From: Bryobacterales bacterium
GTDB lineage: Bacteria; Acidobacteriota; Terriglobia; Bryobacterales; Bryobacteraceae
Direction: 5' to 3'
DNA length: 15,686 bases
Assembly (NCBI GenBank): GCA_003142355.1
Contig: PLMF01000278.1
Coordinates: 2,657-18,342 of the forward strand
Shown: piece after piece, positions 7,233-12,747 of the stretch
Numbering within the stretch: position 1 is the stretch's first letter
How the letters are laid out: the number at the start of each line of letters is the position of its first letter
The notes under the pieces: generated by a model
Seen by the model: only the letters and a program-made list of their open reading frames with translations
What the model was told of the DNA's origin: nothing
The model's database searches: none
Translations under genes and position numbers: made by a program

Positions 7233-7718
7233 ATGTTTTGGATCGTGTTGATGTTGGCTCAGGCCGCCGTTACGCAACAGACTGATCGGGGTGAGGCTCT
7301 CTTCTTTGGAACCGCCAACGGGTGCTCCGGTTGCCACTCACTGAAAGGGCGCGGTACGGCGGTTGGGCCGGACCTGAGAGGCATCGGGCGCCTCACGCCG
7401 GCGGCGATTGTGATGGCGGTTCGTTCCACCGCCGCGCAGTACGTGCAGGACGTCAGGCTGAAGTCCAAAGAAACGTTTCCGGCGATGCCGGGCGCCAAGG
7501 ACGATAAGACCATCCAGCTCTATGACCTTTCCAAGACGCCGCCGGAACTGCGCAAATTCGACCTGACTGAGATTGAATCGATGACCAATACGGCCAAGTG
7601 GAAGCACCCGCCGGCGGTCGACAAGCACACCCCCCAGCAACTGGCCGATATCGTCGCCTACATCCGCTACGCCGTCACCGGCGCCCGCCAGCCCGTGGAT
7701 CCTTCCGACGCCCAATAG
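7233..7718 (+). CDS. Small secreted c-type cytochrome
   Basis: A 161-aa protein with a short hydrophobic N-terminus (MFWIVLMLAQAAV) that should direct it across the membrane, followed by one heme-binding CSGCH (residues 31-35) in GTANGCSGCHSLKGRG, a typical class I cytochrome c opening with GPDLRGIG next. The probable distal heme ligand is a Met in FPAMPGA (about residue 90). The C-terminal helix QLADIVAYIRYAV is typical of the fold. A 40-residue insert (about 97-135) separates the Met region from that helix. The ATG at 7233 is preceded by AAGGAAG (7219-7225). It is divergent from the phosphatase and has no enzyme partner nearby, so it could serve any periplasmic dehydrogenase. Confidence 0.88.
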   Translation: MFWIVLMLAQAAVTQQTDRGEALFFGTANGCSGCHSLKGRGTAVGPDLRGIGRLTPAAIVMAVRSTAAQYVQDVRLKSKETFPAMPGAKDDKTIQLYDLSKTPPELRKFDLTEIESMTNTAKWKHPPAVDKHTPQQLADIVAYIRYAVTGARQPVDPSDAQ

Positions 7719-7776
7719 CTTCCGAGCCGCGTGCCCGCATTTTTCACGGCGTCCCCCTCCGCCGCCCGAATGGTCT

Positions 7777-7886
7777 GCGAAAACCTGGGGACTGAACGAA
7801 TGTGTCCCAAGGCGCGCGTCCCCCTCGCCAAACACCGTGTCGTCACACCGCCGCGCGGACACATCCGTCAGTCCCCAGGTTTTCGC
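7777..7886. repeat. 110-bp inverted-repeat (MITE/REP-like) element
   Basis: Left arm 7777-7807 and right arm 7857-7886 are inverted copies: 19 outer bases match exactly (GCGAAAACCTGGGGACTGA), then a 3-4 base mismatch, then 8 more exact bases (ATGTGTCC). They enclose 49 bases of GC-rich sequence. The element lies between the convergent cytochrome and HIT genes, the only content of the 226-base gap at 7719-7944. It has no coding capacity. No clear target duplication is visible. Confidence 0.75.
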
Positions 7887-7944
7887 CCCTTTGCGGAAGC
7901 CCTCGGTCTCGATGTGTGAGATATGCGGATTAGGGAGCGATTGC

Positions 7945-8430
7945 TCACTCGCCGCGGAATGCGCGGCCGAGCTTCTCCCACGTGACTTCCAGGTCCTCGG
8001 GGACCACGCGCGTCTCCCCCACCGTGGTGATGAAGCTGGTGTCACCCCTCCAGCGCGGCAGCACGTGGAGATGCACATGCTCCGCGATGCCGGCGCCGGC
8101 GCTGCGGCCGAGGTTCATTCCCAGATTCAGGCCTTCCGGATGGTAGATCGTTCGCAGATGCTTCACGCTATCACGCGCCAGGCGCATCAATTCCACCAGG
8201 GTTTCGTCGGGAAGCTCCTCCAGCGCGGCGACGTGCTCGTACGGCACGATCATCAGGTGGCCGCTGGTGTAAGGGAATCGGTTGAGAATCGCGAAACAGC
8301 GCGCGGCGCGGTGCACCACCAGGCACTCCTTGTCGTCGGACGCCTGGGCGGCGGCGCAAAAAACGCACTCGCCCCCATCCCCTGCCATGGTGACGTATCG
8401 ATACCGCCAGGGGGTCCAGAGATAGTCCAT
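7945..8430 (-). CDS. HIT-family nucleotide hydrolase/phosphorylase
   Basis: A 161-aa cytoplasmic protein of the histidine-triad superfamily. The catalytic triad HVHLH is at 118-122 (His118, His120, His122), with the middle of the fold at LNRFPYTSGHLMIVPYEH (50-66) and NLGRSAGAGIAEH before the triad. Cys22 and Cys25 (CVFC) fit the zinc site found in many members. The opening MDYLWTPWRYRYV is typical of the subgroup annotated as AP4A phosphorylase or HIT-domain protein, which cleave dinucleoside polyphosphates or AMP-type conjugates. It starts 18 bases after the HU stop and is probably the last gene of the rpsA-HU-HIT transcript. The precise substrate cannot be read from sequence. Confidence 0.92.
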   Translation of the reverse strand: MDYLWTPWRYRYVTMAGDGGECVFCAAAQASDDKECLVVHRAARCFAILNRFPYTSGHLMIVPYEHVAALEELPDETLVELMRLARDSVKHLRTIYHPEGLNLGMNLGRSAGAGIAEHVHLHVLPRWRGDTSFITTVGETRVVPEDLEVTWEKLGRAFRGE

Positions 8431-8448
8431 GCTATTCCGGGACCAATT

Positions 8449-8805
8449 CTATTGCGGGTTCGGAACCTGCTCGGGCGCGGGGGAAGGCGGCGTCTCAGAC
8501 CCGCCCGGCGCCACCGAGCCTGGCGCGGCCGAATTGTTCACTACGTCCTTCAGTTCCTTGCTGGGTTTGAAATACGGAATCCTCTTCGCGGGCACTTCGA
8601 CCCGCGCGCCCGTTTTCGGGTTGCGGCCGATCCGGGGTTGTCTCTGGCGAGTGCGGAAACTGCCGAATCCGCGGATCTCGATCTTATCGCCGGAGCGCAG
8701 GGAACGAACGATACTGTCGAAAATGGCCTCCACAATGACCTCGGATTCCTTCCGGGTCATTTCCACCACCCGGGAGACTTCTTCAATCAGATCGGCCTTC
8801 GTCAT
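8449..8805 (-). CDS. HU/IHF-family DNA-binding protein with proline-rich tail
   Basis: Residues 1-90 are a complete HU/IHF protein: two N-terminal helices (MTKADLIEEVSRVVEMTRKE), the GFGSF turn (46-50) and the beta arm with RNPKTG (61-66), whose proline intercalates into and bends DNA. It acts as a dimer in the nucleoid. I chose the ATG at 8805 because AAGGAG lies 6 nt upstream and the family always begins this way; the frame runs open 22 codons further. Residues 91-118 form an unusual tail rich in Pro, Ala, Ser and Gly, with no Lys, so unlike the basic tails of some HU proteins. The gene follows rpsA by 67 bases, the same order as E. coli rpsA-ihfB, which suggests an IHF-beta-like lineage. 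Confidence 0.92.
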   Translation of the reverse strand: MTKADLIEEVSRVVEMTRKESEVIVEAIFDSIVRSLRSGDKIEIRGFGSFRTRQRQPRIGRNPKTGARVEVPAKRIPYFKPSKELKDVVNNSAAPGSVAPGGSETPPSPAPEQVPNPQ

Positions 8806-8872
8806 CGCACTCTCCTTAGGTATCAATCCGTTATGAAACCGCAGTATCGCCTGAATAGAAGAAATTTGCAAG

Positions 8873-10588
8873 CTATTCGAGGTTGCGGTCTTTCAGGCTC
8901 ATGACCTCTTCAATGGTTGTGGTGGCGGCCGCGGCCTGGCGTTGGTAGTCTTCCAGACGGTTCTTCTCCTCGTCTTCCGTCACCGCGCGGAGACTCAGCC
9001 CGATCTTTTTCTCCGCTTCGCTCATCTTGACAATCTTGAAATCGAACTCCTGGTCCACCGCCAGCGGTGATTGCTCCGGCCCGCGCCGGCCCGTATAGCC
9101 CGGCACTTCGGAGAAATGGCACAAGCCTTCCACCCCGTCGGCCAATTCGACGAAACCGCCGAAACTCGCCAGCCGGCAGACGCGGCCATGCACCGTATCG
9201 CCCACCTGGTGATTCTGAAAATAGCTTTCCCAGGCGTCCGGTTGGAGCTGCTTGATGCCCAGGGAAAGCCGGTGGGCCGACGAATCGATATTGAGAATCA
9301 CGGCCTGGACCACCTGGCCCTTCTTGAGGACCTCCGAGGGGTGCTTGACGCGCTTGGTCCAGGACAGATCGGAAACATGCACCAGGCCGTCGATGCCTTC
9401 TTCGATTTCGATGAAGGCTCCGAAGTCGGTCATGTTGCGGACCCGGCCCTCCACCACCGAGCCCACGCTATAGCGGGTGTCGATGGTCGTCCAAGGGTTG
9501 GGTTCGAGCTGCTTCAGGCCCAGCGAAATGCGCCGGTCCTTGGAGTGCACCTCCAGCACCACCGCCTCCACCTGATCGCCCGGCTTGACCACTTTCGATG
9601 GATGCTTCATGCGCCGCGACCACGTCATCTCGCTGATGTGGATGAGACCCTCGATGCCGGGCTCCAGCTCCACGAAAGCGCCGTAATCGGTGACGTTGAC
9701 CACCCGCCCGATCACCCGGCTGTTGACGCCGTAGCGCGCTGCCACCGCCTCCCACGGGTCGGGCTCGAGTTGTTTGATGCCCAGCGACACCCGCTCTTTG
9801 GCGCGATCGAACTTGAGGACCTTGACCGTGATCTCCTCGTCCACGTGCAGCATCTCGGAAGGGTGCGTGACGCGCCCGTAGGACATGTCCGTGACGTGCA
9901 GCAGCCCGTCGATGCCGCCGAGGTCGATGAAAGCCCCATACTCGGTGAGGTTCTTGACCACGCCCGTCACGATGGCGCCTTCGCTGATGTGGTCCAGCGT
10001 GGCGTTCTTGCGGACGTTGATCTCTTCCTCCACCGCCATCTTGCGCGACACCACGACGTTGCCGCGGCGGCGGTTGAGCTTGATGATCTTGACCGGAATG
10101 TCCTGTCCCGTGAGCGAATCCAGATTATGAACCGGGCGTGGATCGGCCTGCGATCCGGGCATGAACGCCTTGATGCCCACATCCACCGCCAGCCCGCCCT
10201 TCACCCGGCCCAGCACCCGGCCCGAGATGATGAGCTGCTCCTGGTAGGCCTTCTCCAGGTTGTCCCAGATCCGCAGTCGCGCGGCCCGCGTGTGCGATAG
10301 CAGCACATACCCTTCCGGCTGCTCGCCGTGGTCGATCATCACATCCACGGCGTCGCCGGCACGTACCGTAATCTCGCCGCTCGCAGTCTGGAACTGCTCG
10401 ATGGGCACGAGTCCTTCGCACTTGTACCCGAAATCGACGATCACATCCTTGGCCGTGATACTCAGGACCGTGCCTTGCAGAACTTCGTCGGCTGCGGGCG
10501 GCGCGAAGTGGCTGTAATCGTCGAGAAGATTCTCGTAGCTCTCGGGGGCCCCCAGGTCCACCTGCTCGTTGTCCTCGTCTACGGCCAT
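8873..10588 (-). CDS. rpsA: 30S ribosomal protein S1
   Basis: A 571-aa protein made of six S1 (OB-fold) RNA-binding repeats at roughly 34-100, 118-183, 203-272, 288-359, 375-446 and 461-533. Repeats 3 to 5 are the most regular, each ending RxSLGxKQLEPxPW; the first two are degenerate, as expected for the ribosome-binding half, while repeats 3-6 bind mRNA. Length is close to E. coli S1 (557 aa). I chose the ATG at 10588 (MAVDEDNEQ) because CGGAGG lies 4 nt upstream; an earlier in-frame ATG at 10630 has no Shine-Dalgarno and falls within a leader hairpin. The C-terminus is an acidic/amphipathic helix ending MSLKDRNLE. The gene is preceded by a strong promoter and a ~160-nt leader. Confidence 0.96.
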   Translation of the reverse strand: MAVDEDNEQVDLGAPESYENLLDDYSHFAPPAADEVLQGTVLSITAKDVIVDFGYKCEGLVPIEQFQTASGEITVRAGDAVDVMIDHGEQPEGYVLLSHTRAARLRIWDNLEKAYQEQLIISGRVLGRVKGGLAVDVGIKAFMPGSQADPRPVHNLDSLTGQDIPVKIIKLNRRRGNVVVSRKMAVEEEINVRKNATLDHISEGAIVTGVVKNLTEYGAFIDLGGIDGLLHVTDMSYGRVTHPSEMLHVDEEITVKVLKFDRAKERVSLGIKQLEPDPWEAVAARYGVNSRVIGRVVNVTDYGAFVELEPGIEGLIHISEMTWSRRMKHPSKVVKPGDQVEAVVLEVHSKDRRISLGLKQLEPNPWTTIDTRYSVGSVVEGRVRNMTDFGAFIEIEEGIDGLVHVSDLSWTKRVKHPSEVLKKGQVVQAVILNIDSSAHRLSLGIKQLQPDAWESYFQNHQVGDTVHGRVCRLASFGGFVELADGVEGLCHFSEVPGYTGRRGPEQSPLAVDQEFDFKIVKMSEAEKKIGLSLRAVTEDEEKNRLEDYQRQAAAATTTIEEVMSLKDRNLE

Positions 10589-10602
10589 TACGCCTCCGCC
10601 GA

Positions 10603-10710
10603 TCACTGTGTCACCAATGATTGCAGGCATTGGACCAGCCGCGGCAGGCAGCGGGCACGGAAAAGCACGCGCGCTTTGTTATCGTCAAGCTCCATCGTGA
10701 ACGAGACCAT
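10603..10710 (-). CDS. Possible 35-aa upstream reading frame in the rpsA leader
   Basis: From the ATG at 10710 to the TGA at 10603-10605 there is an open frame of 35 codons (MVSFTMELDDNKARV...), ending 14 bases before the rpsA start and just before its Shine-Dalgarno. It has two in-frame ATGs but no recognisable ribosome site. It matches nothing I know. It could be a regulatory leader peptide or chance. Confidence 0.25.
   Translation of the reverse strand: MVSFTMELDDNKARVLFRARCLPRLVQCLQSLVTQ
10614..10633 (-). promoter_or_regulatory. Hairpin just upstream of the rpsA ribosome-binding site
   Basis: In the transcript, CCAATG (10628-10633) can pair with CATTGG (10614-10619) around an 8-base loop, ending about 16 bases before the GGAGG of rpsA (10593-10597). 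S1 genes are commonly autoregulated by S1 binding to leader structures; this is a candidate site, inferred from position. Confidence 0.35.
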
Positions 10711-10753
10711 GGGCCAATTACCAGCAAACCACTGACAGATCAGTATGTTAGCA

Positions 10754-10783
10754 AATATACGCCGAGTTCTTAGGCCTTGTCAA
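10754..10783 (-). promoter_or_regulatory. Sigma-70-type promoter of rpsA
   Basis: On the minus strand TTGACA (10778-10783) and TATATT (10754-10759) are separated by 18 bases: an exact -35 and a 5/6 -10. Transcription would begin near 10747, leaving a leader of about 160 nt before the rpsA ATG at 10588. It lies directly after the methyltransferase gene, as expected for a separate rpsA-HU-HIT transcript. Confidence 0.7.
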
Positions 10784-10791
10784 CGGCCTAA
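10770..10791. promoter_or_regulatory. Palindrome over the rpsA -35 box
   Basis: TTAGGCC (10770-10776) and GGCCTAA (10785-10791) are a perfect 7-bp inverted repeat with an 8-base centre that contains the whole -35 hexamer. It could be an operator, or a hairpin at the end of the methyltransferase transcript (stop at 10801-10803); no T-run follows on the minus strand. Confidence 0.45.
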
Positions 10792-10800
10792 ATGGCCCCC

Positions 10801-12294
10801 TCACAGCTTCTTTCCAATGATCGCGTAGTCCAGCCCGCCGAAGAATGCCTCGCGGAACGCCTCCGGCAGCAACCCGAGCGATGGCATCGATTCCACGGCG
10901 GGGGCCAGCTTGCGCACCTCCATGATCCCCACACCGGACTCCTCCAGATAGAAAGCCAGCAGCTTGTGCGGGATGGGGCGCGCGTGCGTCGGGTCGAGGT
11001 AGAAGTGCGTGGCGAATATGGCCAGGCACTCCGGGTTGGGTGTTTCGATGACCATGACCCCGTTGCGCCCCAGGCGGCCGGCGCAGAGCTGGATCATCTC
11101 CGGCAGCCGCTCGGGCGGAAGATGCTCCACCACCTGGGCGCAGAAGATGCCGTCCAGCGATTCCTCCGGCAGGCCGGCCAGGTACGTGAACAAGTCCGCC
11201 GTCTCCGCCTGGAGTCCTTTCAGGCGGCAGATCGCGACCGACTCCCCGCTGAGATCGATGCCCACCGCGGGAATGTTCGCCTCCCGCATGATTTCCAGAA
11301 ATTCGCCGCGCCCGCAGCCGATGTCCAGGACGTTCTGGCATCCCTCGAAATTCGCAACGTACTGGCGCTGCCCTCCCTTCACATACTCCTCGGACCCTCG
11401 GAAGCACAACGCGAAACGCGCCATGTCGATGCCCGGCGCCTGCTCCTGTACGGGCCGGGCATGCCCGGCCCCTGCTGCATCAACCGCAACTACCTGGCTG
11501 CGCTGCCGGATAATGCGGAGTTCGGCATGAATGGTGCGCTCGAACTCCAGCCACAGCCGCTTTTGAATCTCCACCGCGCTGCGCTCCAGCGCGCCCGTGA
11601 AATCGGCGTGCTGCGCGCGAACCGTCTCGCGGAAGCTCGTGTCCATCAGGGTGGCGCGGTGCTGAAAAGCGCCTTGCAGATCGGCCACGCTGCGCAGGAA
11701 CTGGATCTCGTTCTGGGCCAGCTTGTGCTCCCATCCCGCCCGCCACTCGGCCCAATGTTTGCGTATGTCCGCCAGCTCCGGGCCCAGGCGTTCTTCGACT
11801 ATCCGGATCTCTTCGCCCAAGCCCTCCTGGGCCGCCGTGATGTCCCGGCCGAGCCTGTCCTGGGCCGCCTGAATATCCCGGCCGAGGCTTTCCTGGGCCG
11901 CCTGAATGTCTTGTCCGAGGCTTTCCTGAGCGGCCCGGAGATTCTCTTGCGCCGCCGCAATCCGGCCACCCAGCTCGACCAAAACGCGGTTGTCTTCATT
12001 GAGCGCCTCGATGGCCGCATCGACGCATGCCAGCACCTGGCGGTTGAATTCCACCTGCTCCCGGACGTGCCAGTCCAGCACCCGAGCCACCAGCCGCTTC
12101 CATGCCTGGACCACGGAGTTGGAGAGCCCGCCGCTGCGCGGGTTCACCGTGCCGATCGCGGCCACTTTGCCGAGCGCCGAATCGCGCGCGTGCACCAGCC
12201 CCATGAGGTCGGCCACGGGGACGCCCTCCGGGCGCTGTTCGCGCACTCGCTCGCGGACCTCCCGCAGAATGGCGATCAGCTCAGCGCTTTCCAC
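10801..12294 (-). CDS. Class I SAM methyltransferase with N-terminal coiled coil
   Basis: A 497-aa soluble protein. Residues 1-110 are helical (HVREQVEFNRQVL). Residues 111-260 form a long coiled coil whose core (121-164) is four consecutive 11-residue units of the pattern AAQxxLGxDIx. A linker (about 268-290) leads to a Rossmann-fold methyltransferase (about 295-497) with motif I VLDIGCGRGEF (322-332), acidic post-motif GIDLSG (345-350) and VVEHLPP (388-394). Proteins of this build are typical of surface-polysaccharide clusters, where a coiled coil can act as a length ruler (WbdD in E. coli O9a, in the opposite domain order), but no glycosyltransferases are visible here. It starts at a GTG inside the end of queF (14-base overlap), with GGAG just upstream. 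Target unknown. Confidence 0.85.
   Translation of the reverse strand: MESAELIAILREVRERVREQRPEGVPVADLMGLVHARDSALGKVAAIGTVNPRSGGLSNSVVQAWKRLVARVLDWHVREQVEFNRQVLACVDAAIEALNEDNRVLVELGGRIAAAQENLRAAQESLGQDIQAAQESLGRDIQAAQDRLGRDITAAQEGLGEEIRIVEERLGPELADIRKHWAEWRAGWEHKLAQNEIQFLRSVADLQGAFQHRATLMDTSFRETVRAQHADFTGALERSAVEIQKRLWLEFERTIHAELRIIRQRSQVVAVDAAGAGHARPVQEQAPGIDMARFALCFRGSEEYVKGGQRQYVANFEGCQNVLDIGCGRGEFLEIMREANIPAVGIDLSGESVAICRLKGLQAETADLFTYLAGLPEESLDGIFCAQVVEHLPPERLPEMIQLCAGRLGRNGVMVIETPNPECLAIFATHFYLDPTHARPIPHKLLAFYLEESGVGIMEVRKLAPAVESMPSLGLLPEAFREAFFGGLDYAIIGKKL
11452..11471. repeat. 20-bp perfect palindrome inside the methyltransferase gene
   Basis: GGGCCGGGCA followed immediately by its exact reverse complement, with no loop. 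It falls in the region encoding the Ala/Gly/Pro-rich linker between coiled coil and catalytic domain (AGHARPVQ) and has a GGGCATGCCC core reminiscent of the REP-like elements at 1381 and 5472. Confidence 0.7.
11803..11934 (-). repeat. Four in-frame 33-bp tandem repeats
   Basis: Four consecutive 33-bp units encode 11-residue repeats (AAQESLGQDIQ, AAQESLGRDIQ, AAQDRLGRDIT, AAQEGLGEEIR), flanked by degenerate partial units. DNA identity between units is high, suggesting recent expansion. Eleven-residue (hendecad) spacing is compatible with a continuous coiled coil. Confidence 0.85.
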
Positions 12295-12679
12295 GTTTCC
12301 TGCTCCAGTTTGCGGTGACTACGCTGCTCAGCCCGCCGCGCGGCGAGAAATCCCCAACCACGGTAGCGCTCACCGGGTTGGCCGCCTTCACCACGTCGCG
12401 CAGCACCCGGTTCACCACGTTCTCCTGAAAAATGCCGAGATTCCGGTACGCTAGCAGGTACATTTTGTACGACTTCAGTTCCAGACAGCGTTTGCCGGGG
12501 ACATACCGCAGCGCGATGCTGCCGAAATCCGGAAGACCCGTCTTGGGGCAGACGGAAGTGAATTCCGGCATGACGATCTCAATCTCGTAATCGGCGTACT
12601 GGTTGGGCCAGGTCTCGATCTCGGGTAGCGCGGCGCTGACGCCGGCGCGCGCATGTTCATCGGTGTAGGCGCGTTTCAT
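12281..12679 (-). CDS. queF: preQ1 synthase (NADPH-dependent 7-cyano-7-deazaguanine reductase)
   Basis: QueF reduces the nitrile of preQ0 to the aminomethyl group of preQ1 in the queuosine tRNA pathway. At 132 aa this is the short, unimodular type that assembles as a T-fold multimer. The nucleophilic Cys44 and Asp51 lie in EFTSVCPKTGLPDFG (39-53). The QueF signature ELKSYKMYL (67-75) follows, then NLGIFQEN (80-87) with Glu86, and FSPRGGLS (111-118). The position of the family's FHE histidine (His96 in B. subtilis) is Gln85 here (codon CAG); the position varies in the family, so activity is still likely. No other queuosine gene is in the window. Its 3' end overlaps the methyltransferase start by 14 bases. 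No strong Shine-Dalgarno precedes the ATG. Confidence 0.95.
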   Translation of the reverse strand: MKRAYTDEHARAGVSAALPEIETWPNQYADYEIEIVMPEFTSVCPKTGLPDFGSIALRYVPGKRCLELKSYKMYLLAYRNLGIFQENVVNRVLRDVVKAANPVSATVVGDFSPRGGLSSVVTANWSRKRGKR

Positions 12680-12747
12680 GGCTGGTTAGCTCTCAGACGG
12701 TAGAACACCATTCCATTGTCGCGCAAGGCAAGCCATTGCTGCCTCGC

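Noticed and set aside
7837..8904. 355-codon plus-strand frame across the HIT and HU genes
   Set aside because: Antisense to two recognisable genes and begins inside the inverted-repeat element.
9071..10300. 409-codon plus-strand open frame opposite rpsA
   Set aside because: Antisense to six clear S1 repeats; His/Asp-rich low-order composition typical of shadows.
10792..12318. 508-codon plus-strand open frame opposite the methyltransferase
   Set aside because: Lies fully antisense to a gene with clear methyltransferase motifs; the apparent repeats in it are the reverse of the coiled-coil repeats.
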